DNA of 60,238 nt. Source: Candidatus Neoruminococcus faecicola (GTDB lineage Bacteria; Bacillota; Clostridia; Oscillospirales; Ruminococcaceae). The notes under the pieces are model-generated. The model was given only the letters and a program-made list of their open reading frames with translations. It was not told the origin of the DNA and searched no databases. Of this stretch, positions 34,358-42,557 are shown piece by piece (the first letter of the stretch is position 1; every line of letters begins with the position of its first letter). The stretch is from NCBI GenBank assembly GCA_904398325.1, contig CAJFPC010000058.1, positions 1-60,238 on the forward strand, given 5' to 3'. The position numbers and the translations under genes were made by a program.

Positions 34358-35674
34358 TCATTCTTCGCCGGTGCCGTCCAGCAGCTTGGAGGATTCCCCC
34401 TCCGGCAGGGCGGAAACCTCCCGCAGCCGCCGCTGGATCTGCCGGGTGCGCACCCCTACCAGTTTATCCAACTCGCTGCCCGCCTGTTCCAGGCGCTGCT
34501 GGGCGGCGTTGAGCACGCTCTCGAACTTGTCGAACTCCGTCTTGACCGCGCCCAGCACGGTCCACACCTCGCTGGAGCGCTTCTGGATCGCCAGCGTCTT
34601 AAAGCCCATCTGCAGGCTGTTGAGCAGCGCCGCCATAGTGGTGGGGCCGGCGATGTTCACCCGGTAGCTGCGCTGTAATTCCTCCACCAGGCCGCGGCGC
34701 ACCACCTCGGCATACAGCCCCTCCACCGGCAGGAACATGATGGCAAAATCGGTGGTAGCGGGCGGATCGATGTATTTGGTGCTGATATCCTTGGCAAAAT
34801 CCTTCACCCGGCGCTCCAGCACCTTGCCGGCGGCAGCCACCTGCTCGGCATCCCCGGCGTCATAAGCCTCCATCAGCTGGGTGTAGGCATCCGCCGGGAA
34901 CTTGGCGTCGATGGGCAGATAGACACAGGTTTCCCCGTCTCCGGGCAGCTTGACGGCATATTCCACAAAGTTGCCGCTGCCCTTTTTGGTGATGATATTG
35001 GCCTCATACTGCTCGGGGGAGAGGATCTCCTCCAAAATCGCCCCCAGCTGGATCTCCCCCAGGATGCCCCGGGTCTTGACGTTGGAGAGCACCTTTTTGA
35101 GATCCCCCACCCCGGCGGCCAGGGACTGCATCTCGCCCAGGCCCTTGTAGACCTGCTCCAGCCGCTCGCTGACCAGCTTGAAGGATTGGCCGATGCGGTC
35201 CTCCAGCGTTTTTTGCAGCTTTTCGTCCACCGTGGCGCGCATTTCATCCAGCTTTTTGCCGTTTTCATCCTGCAGGCGGGCCAGGCGGTTTTCCACCGTG
35301 GTGCGGATATGCTCCAGCTTCTGCTCCGACTGCAGGCTGTTTTTCAAGAGCTGCTCGCTGATATCCCCCAGTGAGTCGCGCACCGTTTTTTCCAGCGCCT
35401 GCTGGCGCAGGTTCAGCTGCTCCGAGAGCTGCCGCAGCCGCTCATTCTGCCCCTGGGAGAGCTTTTCCTGGCTTTGCAGCATCATCTCGCTCATGCTCCT
35501 GGCGTTCTGCTGGGAGATTCCCAGCATATCCTGGCGGTTCTGGCGGCTTTCCTGGGCCAGATCCTCCCGCAGTTTTTCCAGCAGGGCGGCATCGAGCTTT
35601 CTGCGGCCCAGCAGCACTGCCGCCAGCAGGGCCGCCTGCATCGCCAGCACCAGAAAGAGCAAAAGTTCAGTCAT
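34358..35674 (-). CDS. rmuC: DNA recombination protein RmuC
   Basis: A 438-residue membrane-anchored coiled-coil protein with a nuclease-like RmuC domain. One N-terminal membrane segment (MTELLLFLVLAMQAALLAAV) is followed by a long coiled coil (about 30-180) and the domain with GILGEIQLGAILEEIL, VYLPIDAKFPADAY and FLPVEGLYAEV. RmuC limits DNA inversions in E. coli; its action is not well defined. The ATG at 35674 has TAGGAGG. Confidence 0.93.
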   Translation of the reverse strand: MTELLLFLVLAMQAALLAAVLLGRRKLDAALLEKLREDLAQESRQNRQDMLGISQQNARSMSEMMLQSQEKLSQGQNERLRQLSEQLNLRQQALEKTVRDSLGDISEQLLKNSLQSEQKLEHIRTTVENRLARLQDENGKKLDEMRATVDEKLQKTLEDRIGQSFKLVSERLEQVYKGLGEMQSLAAGVGDLKKVLSNVKTRGILGEIQLGAILEEILSPEQYEANIITKKGSGNFVEYAVKLPGDGETCVYLPIDAKFPADAYTQLMEAYDAGDAEQVAAAGKVLERRVKDFAKDISTKYIDPPATTDFAIMFLPVEGLYAEVVRRGLVEELQRSYRVNIAGPTTMAALLNSLQMGFKTLAIQKRSSEVWTVLGAVKTEFDKFESVLNAAQQRLEQAGSELDKLVGVRTRQIQRRLREVSALPEGESSKLLDGTGEE

Positions 35675-35702
35675 GATTTCAGTTCCTCCTAAAGCAAAGG
35701 GC

Positions 35703-35990
35703 TTATAAATACCGCTGGGCCAGCAGCCACACGGCAAAAAACAGCGCAAGCTGCAGCCCCAGAATCACCGGCACCCCAAGGAAAAATTTCGGCTTGCGGA
35801 TTTTGTGCCGGAATAAGAGCATCCCGATCAGCGCCCCCACGCTGCCGCCCACGGCAGCCAGCAAAAGGAGCCTGTCCTCCCGGGCGCGGCGCGCCCCGCG
35901 GATAGCCGCCAGCTTATCCGCCCCATAGGCGATCAGGGTCACCAGATTCATCACGCAAAGATAGCAGAGGGCGTATAAAACCCCGTCCAT
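35703..35990 (-). CDS. DUF1294 family small membrane protein
   Basis: A 95-residue protein with about three membrane segments. The DUF1294 pattern is YGADKLAAIRGARRAREDRLLLLAAVGGS then FRHKIRKPKF. GGAAGGAGG precedes the ATG. Function is unknown; it lies between the BMP lipoprotein and rmuC with short gaps. Confidence 0.85.
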   Translation of the reverse strand: MDGVLYALCYLCVMNLVTLIAYGADKLAAIRGARRAREDRLLLLAAVGGSVGALIGMLLFRHKIRKPKFFLGVPVILGLQLALFFAVWLLAQRYL

Positions 35991-36020
35991 CCCGGCGCCT
36001 CCTTCCCTCCACGCAAGATG

Positions 36021-37244
36021 TCACGCCGCCGGCTCTTCTTCCGCCGGGGCAGGGGCTTCCTCCTCAGAGGAAGAAAGGGAGGGGATGGTGCCCACAATGC
36101 CGTCTACAAACCAGTCGAACCGGGCCAGCTCCCCGGCGGTCATAGTCTCGCCCTCCCCCAGGCGCAGCTTGCCCTGGTTGTCATAGAGGGGGCCGGAGAA
36201 AATCTCCAGCGTGCCGGCAGCCAGCGCCTCCTGGGCGGTCTGGAGCTGCTCTGCGGTGCCCTCGGCGCAGTTGGCGGAAAGGGCGTCCAGCGCCACCAGC
36301 CCCTCGGCAAGGCCGCCCTCATACCGGGCGGAGGTCCAGCTGCCGTCGATGATGCGCTGCACCTGCCCGGTCAGATAGCCGCTGAAATCCCACACCGGCG
36401 CGGTGAGGTAGGCATCCGCCGCGGCCTCAGCCCCCGAAACGCCGGAGCCCACCGCCCAGGCGCCCCGCTGCGCCGCGGCCTGCTGCGCAGCGGTGCTGCC
36501 CAGCTCCTGCCCCAGCACGTCACAGCCGCGGTCCAGCAGCTCCAGCGCCGCGGAACGCTCCAGATCGGGGTCGTACCATGCGCCGGTCCAGATCAGCTCC
36601 ACCGTGGCCTCCGGGTTGGCCGCCTGCACGCCCAGGGCAAAGGCGTTGGCCAGCAGGATATTCCGATAGCTGGGGGCATAGGCCAGATAGCCGATGCGGC
36701 CGGTCTGGGTCTTCAGCCCCGCCGCCATGCCGGCCAGATACTCCGGCTCCTGCATCCTGCCGGAAAAAGGCGCCAGATTCTCCCCCACCGTGCTGCCGTC
36801 CAGCTGCAGAAACACCACCTCGGGATATTCCCCGGCGGCCGCTTCGATCCAGGGCTCCAGCTGCCCGCTGCCCGCCACAATCACCTGGCAGCCGCCCTGG
36901 GTCAGGGTGCGCACCGCTTCGGCGCAGCTTTCCTGCGAGGCGGTATGCTCCGCCGTCTGGGTGGTGACGCCCAGCTGGGCTTCCAGCGCCTGGCGGCCGG
37001 CATCCAGCGCGGCGGTCAGGCTGTCCTCCTCCGGCGAGCCGAAATACACAAAGCCCACCTGCAGCTGCCCGGCCGCAATGGGGCCGAACACAGTGGTGCC
37101 CGCCTGCGGCTCCTCCGGCTCGGTGTCGGAAACGCCGGCCTGCGGCTGCGAGGAGCTTTCCTGCTCACGCCGGTCGGTTTGGCAGCCGGCAAGGGCTGTC
37201 AGGCACAGCCCGGCGGCCAGTGCCCATGCGAGTATCTTTTTCAT
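36021..37244 (-). CDS. BMP-family (Med/PnrA-like) nucleoside-binding lipoprotein
   Basis: A 407-residue lipoprotein with lipobox LAGC (Cys21), a Ser/Gln/Glu linker, then a periplasmic-binding fold. Family marks are VGFVYFGSPEEDS at the first strand, PEVVFLQLDG, and EPEYLAGMAAGLKTQTGRIGYLA. Such proteins bind purine nucleosides for ABC uptake, but no ATPase or permease gene is adjacent. It sits directly after xpt, which supports a purine link. The Pro/Glu/Ala-rich C-terminus is low complexity. Confidence 0.88.
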   Translation of the reverse strand: MKKILAWALAAGLCLTALAGCQTDRREQESSSQPQAGVSDTEPEEPQAGTTVFGPIAAGQLQVGFVYFGSPEEDSLTAALDAGRQALEAQLGVTTQTAEHTASQESCAEAVRTLTQGGCQVIVAGSGQLEPWIEAAAGEYPEVVFLQLDGSTVGENLAPFSGRMQEPEYLAGMAAGLKTQTGRIGYLAYAPSYRNILLANAFALGVQAANPEATVELIWTGAWYDPDLERSAALELLDRGCDVLGQELGSTAAQQAAAQRGAWAVGSGVSGAEAAADAYLTAPVWDFSGYLTGQVQRIIDGSWTSARYEGGLAEGLVALDALSANCAEGTAEQLQTAQEALAAGTLEIFSGPLYDNQGKLRLGEGETMTAGELARFDWFVDGIVGTIPSLSSSEEEAPAPAEEEPAA

Positions 37245-37315
37245 AGCAGTCCTCCTGTATTTTTTGAGGCGGGTTTTCCCGGGTGGGGCCCGGGGCCGCC
37301 CCTTCTTTTACAAAT

Positions 37316-37885
37316 TTAACGAAAGCGGATGCTCCCCGGCGCCATCTCATCGATAATAGCCAAGGATTCGATGCGCCTGCCCTCGGCCCGCAGCCGGTCG
37401 CCCCCGCCCTGGAAGCCCTTCTCGATGACGATGCCCGCCCCCACGGCCTCGGCCCCGGCCTGCCGGACCAGGTCAAACAGCGCCGTCAGCGCCTTGCCGT
37501 TGGCGAGGAAATCATCCAGGATCAGCACCCGGTCCTGCCGGTGCAAAAATTTGCGGGAAACATACACCTCGCTGGTGGTCTGATGGGTGAAGGAATACAC
37601 CTGCGAGACGTAAAGCTCCCCGTCCACATTGAGGGAACGCCCCTTTTTGGCAAACAGCACCGGCACCCCGAAATACTGAGCGGCCAGGCAGGCAATGCCG
37701 ATGCCGGAGGCCTCGATGGTGAGGATCTTGGTGATCCCCTCCCCGCCGAACAGGCGGTAAAACTCCCGCCCGATCTCGCAGCACAGGCCGATGTCAATCT
37801 GATGGTTTAAAAAGCTGTCCACCTTCAGCACGCCGCCCGCCCGGACAGCGCCCTCGGCCAGAATCCGCTCCTTCAGGCGTTCCAT
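37316..37885 (-). CDS. xpt: Xanthine phosphoribosyltransferase
   Basis: Salvages xanthine to XMP using PRPP. The 189 residues match B. subtilis Xpt in [13 protein letters not shown], the PRPP loop [13 protein letters not shown] and GIVIEKGFQ. The ATG at 37885 follows AAAGGGGGG. No purine riboswitch is visible in the short leader. It starts a run of minus-strand genes (BMP lipoprotein, DUF1294, rmuC, malQ, GT4, GT2) with small gaps. Confidence 0.94.
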   Translation of the reverse strand: MERLKERILAEGAVRAGGVLKVDSFLNHQIDIGLCCEIGREFYRLFGGEGITKILTIEASGIGIACLAAQYFGVPVLFAKKGRSLNVDGELYVSQVYSFTHQTTSEVYVSRKFLHRQDRVLILDDFLANGKALTALFDLVRQAGAEAVGAGIVIEKGFQGGGDRLRAEGRRIESLAIIDEMAPGSIRFR

Positions 37886-37920
37886 GCCGTTCCCCCCTTT
37901 GTTGTGGCTGTAACAAAAAT

Positions 37921-37949
37921 ATTCTAGCGAAAAAAGGGGCAAAATGCAA
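37921..37949 (-). promoter_or_regulatory. Candidate xpt promoter
   Basis: TTGCAT (complement of 37944-37949), a 17-base spacer and TAGAAT (complement of 37921-37926), about 36 bases before the ATG. Confidence 0.55.
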
Positions 37950-37988
37950 GGTGTGCGGCGGCTTTTCCCGCCCGGCCGCCCAGGCGGA

Positions 37989-38018
37989 TTGACATGCCCT
38001 TCCCCCGGGCGATATAAT
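37989..38018 (+). promoter_or_regulatory. Promoter of the plus-strand GT2 gene
   Basis: TTGACA (37989-37994), an 18-base spacer and TATAAT (38013-38018), 65 bases before the ATG. It is divergent from the xpt promoter. Confidence 0.88.
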
Positions 38019-38083
38019 AAAGGCTGAAATCCCGCCGGGAATCCCCGCGGGAAAACCGCTTTGACTAAATCAGGTGAAATACA

Positions 38084-39058
38084 ATGAAATTATACGTCGT
38101 CATCCCCTGTTATCAGGAAGAAGAAGTCCTGCCGGAAACCGCCCGGCGCATGAAGGAAAAAATGGCCTCCCTGGCCGGGCGCGGGCTCATCTCGCCGGAA
38201 AGCCGCGTGGTCTTTGTCAACGACGGCAGCCGGGACGCCACCTGGCGCATCATCACCGAGCTGTGCGAACAGGACCCTTTGTTTGAGGGCATCAGCCTCA
38301 GCCGCAACCGCGGCCATCAGAACGCCCTGCTGGCCGGCCTGATGACGGTGAAGGAAAAAGCCGACGCCGTCATCAGCATGGACGCCGACCTGCAGGATGA
38401 CATCAACGCCATGGATGAGATGGTGCAGAAATACCACGAGGGCTGCGACATCGTCTATGGGGTGCGCTCCCAGCGCAAAACGGACAGCTTCTTCAAGCGC
38501 TTCACCGCCGAGGGCTTTTACCGGCTGGTGAACCTTTTGGGCGGCGAGGTGGTCTTCAACCACGCCGACTACCGCCTCATGAGCCGCCGCGCCCTGGAGG
38601 GCCTCGCCCAGTTTAAGGAGGTCAACCTCTTTCTGCGGGGCATCATCCCCATGATCGGCTACCGCACCGACGTGGTCTACTACGAACGGCACGAGCGCTT
38701 TGCCGGCCAATCCAAATACCCGCTAAAAAAGATGCTCGCCTTCGCCTTTGAGGGCATCACCTCGCTGAGCGTGCGGCCCATCCGGCTGATCTTTCTGCTG
38801 GGGGTGCTTTTGTTCCTCGTCAGCATTGGGATGCTCCTGTACACCCTCTTCCAGCATTTCACCGGCAACACGGTAGCCGGCTGGTCCAGCCTGGTGATCT
38901 CCATCTGGGCTATCGGCGGGCTGGAGCTGCTGGCCATCGGCATTGTGGGGGAATATATCGGCAAGGTGTATCTGGAAACCAAGCACCGCCCGCCTTTCCT
39001 CATCGCGGAATACCGCCGGAGCGACGCCCCGCAGAAAGAAACGCCCCCCAAAGCATAA
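38084..39058 (+). CDS. Membrane family 2 glycosyltransferase (GtrB/ArnC/DPM1-like)
   Basis: A 324-residue enzyme that should load a sugar onto undecaprenyl phosphate. The GT-A domain has [23 protein letters not shown] and the DAD motif (100-102) in SMDADLQDD. Two C-terminal membrane segments (about 234-256 and 266-289) and the [19 protein letters not shown] tail are typical of GtrB/CsbB-like proteins. It has its own promoter and terminator. No flippase (GtrA) or polytopic transferase is adjacent. Confidence 0.92.
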   Translation: MKLYVVIPCYQEEEVLPETARRMKEKMASLAGRGLISPESRVVFVNDGSRDATWRIITELCEQDPLFEGISLSRNRGHQNALLAGLMTVKEKADAVISMDADLQDDINAMDEMVQKYHEGCDIVYGVRSQRKTDSFFKRFTAEGFYRLVNLLGGEVVFNHADYRLMSRRALEGLAQFKEVNLFLRGIIPMIGYRTDVVYYERHERFAGQSKYPLKKMLAFAFEGITSLSVRPIRLIFLLGVLLFLVSIGMLLYTLFQHFTGNTVAGWSSLVISIWAIGGLELLAIGIVGEYIGKVYLETKHRPPFLIAEYRRSDAPQKETPPKA

Positions 39059-39067
39059 CCGGAACGC

Positions 39068-39100
39068 AAAAAAGAAGGAGCCGTGGGCTCCTTCTTTTTT
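39068..39100. terminator. Bidirectional terminator between GT2 and spoIVA
   Basis: AAAAAAGAAGGAGCC-gtg-GGCTCCTTCTTTTTT is a near-perfect stem with A and T tracts. It ends the GT2 gene and touches the spoIVA stop (39101-39103), so it serves both strands. Confidence 0.92.
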
Positions 39101-40579
39101 TTACAGGATCAGGCAGATCAGGCCCGCGCAGCCCTCATTGATCATCCGCTCGATGGTCTCCTGCAGCTTCAGGCGCGCCTCCGCCGGCATGCGGTAAAGC
39201 TTGTTGTGCAGCCCCTCGTTGACCAGCTCGTGCAGGCTTTTGCCGAAAATGTTGGATTCCCAGATCTTGGCAGGGTTCTCCTCAAACTCCTTGAGCAGGT
39301 AGAGGACCAATTCCTCCGACTGCTTTTCGCTGCCCACAATGGGCGAAACCTCGGTGGTGATATCCGCCCGCATCATGTGGATGGAAGGCGCCGAGGCCCG
39401 CAGGCGCACCCCATAGCGGCCGCCCTGCTTGACAATCTCCGGCTCATCCAGGGTCAATTCCTCCAGCCCGGGCATCACAATGCCATAGCCGGTGGCCTCC
39501 ACCTCCTCCAGGGCACCCCGCACCTTGTCATATTTGGCCTTGACCTGCGCCAGCTCGCTTAGGCATGGCATCAGCTGGGATTCATCCTCGATGGCAAGGC
39601 CGGTGGTCTCGCCCAGGATCTTGTAAAAGAGCTTTTGATCCACCGTCAGATCCACCTTGGCGCTGCCGGTGCCGGCGTCCACCTGCCGCAGAAAGCTGCC
39701 GGAGATCTGCTCGCAGTCGGCCAGGCGGCTGCACAGCTGCGGAACCTGCCGCAGTTTGGTGCAGCCCTCCCCCGCTTCCAGCAGGGCGCCAAATACCGCC
39801 TGCCGCAGCCAGTGCCCCTGCGGCAGCGAGAGGATCCACTGGGGCAGGTTGACCTGTACTTCCTGCAGCGGGAACTGGGAGAGCACCTGCCCTAAAATGC
39901 TGCGGATATCCGCCTCCTCCAGCTCCAGGCAGTTGACCGCCTGCACCGGCACGCCGTAGCGCTCCTCCAGCTCCGCCCGCAGCGCCTGGGCCGGGGCGCT
40001 CTGGGGCTGGCGGCAGTTGAGCAGCACGGCGAAGGGTTTATCCAGCTCCCCCAGCTCCCGGATGACCCGTTCCTCCGCCTCCTGGTATTCCTCCCGGGGG
40101 ATGTCGCTGATGCTGCCGTCGGTGGTGACCACCAGCCCGATGGTGGAATGCTCCGCAATCACCTTGCGGGTGCCGATTTCCGCCGCCGCCGGGAAGGGGA
40201 CCTGCTCCTGATACCAGGGGGTATTCACCATACGGGGCTGGTCGTTTTCGATATAGCCCATGGCGCTGGGCACCACATAGCCCACGCAGTCGATGAGCCG
40301 CACATTGAGGCTGACAGCGTCATCCAGCTGGATGGTGACCGCGTCCTCCGGGATGAATTTCGGCTCGGTGGTCATAATGGTGCGCCCCGCCGAGGATTGG
40401 GGCAGCTCATCCTGCGCCCGCTGGCGGCGCCAGTCCCCCTCGATATGGGGCAGCACCAGTTTTTCCATAAACATTTTGATGAAGGAGGATTTACCCGTCC
40501 TCACCGGCCCCACGACCCCGATGTAAATATCCCCCTGGGTGCGTTTGGCGATATCCTGATAAATGCCGGTTTGCTCCAC
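39101..40579 (-). CDS. spoIVA: Stage IV sporulation protein A (spore coat basement-layer ATPase)
   Basis: A cytoskeletal ATPase that polymerises on the outer forespore membrane and founds the coat. The 492 residues equal the B. subtilis length. Walker A is GPVRTGKS (24-31); RAQDELPQSSAGRTIMTTEPKF, GTRKVIAEHSTIG and the C-terminal INEGCAGLICLIL follow closely. The start is GTG after AAAGGAGA. It lies 36 bases after the SipL-type gene and near spoVM, whose product recruits SpoIVA in Bacillus. Confidence 0.98.
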   Translation of the reverse strand: MEQTGIYQDIAKRTQGDIYIGVVGPVRTGKSSFIKMFMEKLVLPHIEGDWRRQRAQDELPQSSAGRTIMTTEPKFIPEDAVTIQLDDAVSLNVRLIDCVGYVVPSAMGYIENDQPRMVNTPWYQEQVPFPAAAEIGTRKVIAEHSTIGLVVTTDGSISDIPREEYQEAEERVIRELGELDKPFAVLLNCRQPQSAPAQALRAELEERYGVPVQAVNCLELEEADIRSILGQVLSQFPLQEVQVNLPQWILSLPQGHWLRQAVFGALLEAGEGCTKLRQVPQLCSRLADCEQISGSFLRQVDAGTGSAKVDLTVDQKLFYKILGETTGLAIEDESQLMPCLSELAQVKAKYDKVRGALEEVEATGYGIVMPGLEELTLDEPEIVKQGGRYGVRLRASAPSIHMMRADITTEVSPIVGSEKQSEELVLYLLKEFEENPAKIWESNIFGKSLHELVNEGLHNKLYRMPAEARLKLQETIERMINEGCAGLICLIL

Positions 40580-40615
40580 CTTACTATCTCCTTTCCGCTT
40601 GCGATCTTTTTGTGG

Positions 40616-42148
40616 TCATTTCACAATGGGGATTATGAGCAGCGTTTTCTGCCCCAGGGCCGGGACGGTGAGCTGGTTCTCCTCCACCACCGACTGCACC
40701 GGCGTCTGATAGCGCTTGGCGATCTCCCAGACCTCCTCCCCCGGGCAGGCATAATAGAGATACACCCGGCCCGCGGGCAGGTCGCGCTCTTTTTCGGTAT
40801 CCAGCCGGATATCGCTGACCACCTGGTAGGTGCTGTTCTCATACACCGGGCCGGCAAGACGCACCTCGCAGCGCACCTCCGCCTCGCCGGTGGGCTGCAT
40901 CGAGAAGGAGCTGGCGGTGATCCACGCCTCCGGCTCCGCCTGCAGCTGGCCGGCCGCTCCGGGCAGCACCAGCTCCCGGCATTCCTCGCTGCGGTCCGCC
41001 ATGGTGAAACTGCCGTCCTCCTCCAGCCCGATGAGGGTGATGCCAAAGCGCAGCACCACCGAGAGGCCCTCCTCTGTCTGCTCGGCAGAAACCCCTCCCA
41101 GACGGCACCAGGCCTCCAGCACCTGGGCCATCTGGCTGGGCACCGGCACCACAAAGCGGCAGGTGCGGCTGCAATCCAGCTGGCTGACCAGGGAGGGCAG
41201 GGTGATCTGGGCGGTTTTTTCCTCGCTGGGATATAAGGTGGAAAAGCTGTCCTCCACCACCTGGGCCTCCTCCCGGCGGTGCACCCGGATCATGACGGAA
41301 ATCACTCCATCCACCATCAGGCGGCCGCTTTCCCCCTCGCCGCCGGATTCCAGACGCACCTCGCTGCCCTGGGCAGAAAGATACACCTGGCACTCATCCT
41401 CCTCCGAGAGGCCCTCCAAGTCGATAATCTGGCTGAGGGGCAGCACAAAATCGGTGACGGCCAGTCCCCCTTCCCCCTGGGTGCGGTAAAGCACATGGCC
41501 GGCCAGCTCCCCCTTGAGCACCAGGCGGCTGCCCAGCACCTTCTGTTCGGTGAGCTGCGGGGTCAGCCGGTAGGCGATGATCTCCTCCGCCGGGGCCTTG
41601 CCGGGCTCCAGCTCCACCTCTTCCGCCAGGTCAAACTGGCGGAACGCGGTCATGGCCAGCTGGTTGGAAGGGATCACCCGGCATTTCAGCTGCAGCCCGC
41701 CGCCGCTGGCGCCGCCATCCAGGATGCTCTCCTGGGTCTGGCCGCGCACCAGGGCGCAGATCGTCACCGAGCTTTTCAGGTCCAGCCGGCGGGGGCTGAC
41801 CGCCCGGCAGCCCAGATAGCTGCACCAGCTGCGGCAGTAGACCAGGGCGTTTTCGGGTGCGGATTTCATCTCGATCACCCGGGTATAGGGCAGTTTATAT
41901 TCCACTTTTTTCAGTTGGTTCTGGTCGCTGCGGTAAAACACCGTCACCGCCAGCGTCCCCTCGGCCAGCAGCTTTTCCCCCTGCACGGCGGGGCATCTCA
42001 GGTAGCTTTCCGCCTGGCAGCACAGCACCCGCTGCACGTCGGGGCAATACTCCGGCAGGCTCACTTCGCATTCCACCGGCTGTTCCACACAGCCGTTGTA
42101 CACGATCTGTGTCATGGTCAGATTCTGTTTTTGCAGATTGGCTTCCAT
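40616..42148 (-). CDS. sipL: SipL-like DUF3794/LysM spore coat morphogenetic protein
   Basis: A 510-residue protein with repeated DUF3794-type segments (first: EVSLPEYCPDVQRVLC at about 28-43) and a C-terminal LysM domain (about 455-508; YACPGEEVWEIAKRYQT, VVEENQL). C. difficile SipL has this layout and binds SpoIVA through its LysM domain. Its place directly upstream of spoIVA, in the same transcription direction with a 36-base gap, supports that identity. It would take the place of Bacillus SpoVID. AAAAGGAG precedes the ATG. Confidence 0.88.
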   Translation of the reverse strand: MEANLQKQNLTMTQIVYNGCVEQPVECEVSLPEYCPDVQRVLCCQAESYLRCPAVQGEKLLAEGTLAVTVFYRSDQNQLKKVEYKLPYTRVIEMKSAPENALVYCRSWCSYLGCRAVSPRRLDLKSSVTICALVRGQTQESILDGGASGGGLQLKCRVIPSNQLAMTAFRQFDLAEEVELEPGKAPAEEIIAYRLTPQLTEQKVLGSRLVLKGELAGHVLYRTQGEGGLAVTDFVLPLSQIIDLEGLSEEDECQVYLSAQGSEVRLESGGEGESGRLMVDGVISVMIRVHRREEAQVVEDSFSTLYPSEEKTAQITLPSLVSQLDCSRTCRFVVPVPSQMAQVLEAWCRLGGVSAEQTEEGLSVVLRFGITLIGLEEDGSFTMADRSEECRELVLPGAAGQLQAEPEAWITASSFSMQPTGEAEVRCEVRLAGPVYENSTYQVVSDIRLDTEKERDLPAGRVYLYYACPGEEVWEIAKRYQTPVQSVVEENQLTVPALGQKTLLIIPIVK

Positions 42149-42323
42149 CTTGCGACTCCTTTTCTCCGGCGGCAGAGTGATACCCTAACGGGCGCGCTTG
42201 TTCCCGCCTGCGGCGGAGGGCACCGGGCCTCCGGGCGGCGGGCCGGATCTGCAGGCGCCCCAGGGCCTGCCCGCAAATCTTCTAAAGCACTATATGAAGC
42301 CATCTTTCCCCTTAGACCAGCCC
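42149..42323 (-). promoter_or_regulatory. Upstream region of sipL-spoIVA with a possible sigma-E -10
   Basis: On the minus strand CATATAGT (complement of 42289-42296) resembles the sigma-E -10 CATACAnT at all but one base. The -35 at 14-15 bases is weak. The rest of the region is GC-rich leader with several short inverted repeats. No sigma-A promoter is seen. Confidence 0.4.
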
Positions 42324-42350
42324 AAAAGAAAAAGGCCCCGGCGGGGCCCT
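42324..42350 (-). terminator. Terminator of spoVM
   Basis: On the minus strand GGGCCCC-gcc-GGGGCC is followed by TTTTTCTTTT, six bases after the spoVM stop. Confidence 0.85.
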
Positions 42351-42355
42351 GGTTT

Positions 42356-42436
42356 TCAGTCTTCTTTTTTCATGCGGAATACCATCCTGAGAATGCCGGA
42401 GAGAAACCTCGGCGCCTTGACCACCACGATTTTCAT
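42356..42436 (-). CDS. spoVM: Stage V sporulation protein M, 26 residues
   Basis: A tiny amphipathic-helix protein that senses the convex forespore surface and recruits SpoIVA. The frame ATG (42434-42436) to TGA (42356-42358) encodes 26 residues, the same length as B. subtilis SpoVM. It shares Met1, Lys2, Lys7, Pro9, Phe11, Leu12, Gly14, Ile15, Arg17 and Asp26 with that protein; the middle reads KAPRFLSGILRM. AAAGGGGG lies before the start. It stands between thiN and sipL, flanked by terminators, where Bacillus also has spoVM after thiN. It is short enough that automatic callers may miss it. Confidence 0.93.
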   Translation of the reverse strand: MKIVVVKAPRFLSGILRMVFRMKKED

Positions 42437-42462
42437 TGCGATCCCCCTTTCCGGATTGCTTT

Positions 42463-42491
42463 ATTGTATCTTACGCCGGCAGGGCATTTTG
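42463..42491 (-). promoter_or_regulatory. Candidate sigma-E promoter of spoVM
   Basis: On the minus strand GATACAAT (complement of 42463-42470) matches the sigma-E -10 CATACAnT at seven of eight positions and sits 26 bases before the ATG. The -35 candidate CAAAATG (complement of 42485-42491, 14-base spacer) is weak. Confidence 0.5.
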
Positions 42492-42512
42492 GTGCCTTTG
42501 ACAGCTGCCGGG

Positions 42513-42542
42513 CAAAAGAAAAGGGCCCGGGATTTCCGGGCC
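42513..42542 (-). terminator. Terminator of the yicC-thiN operon
   Basis: GGCCCGG-aaatc-CCGGGCC followed by CTTTTCTTTT on the minus strand, 15 bases after the thiN stop. It isolates spoVM from the long operon. Confidence 0.88.
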
Positions 42543-42557
42543 GCAGGCAATGCTGTA

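Noticed and set aside
37886-37949. Possible purine riboswitch before xpt
   Set aside because: The predicted leader is too short, and none of the conserved junction bases of the purine aptamer are visible.
42118-42303. A 61-codon minus-strand frame upstream of and overlapping sipL
   Set aside because: It overlaps the sipL ribosome binding site and start, is Arg/Pro-rich without recognisable features, and its start lies in the region better read as sipL promoter and leader.
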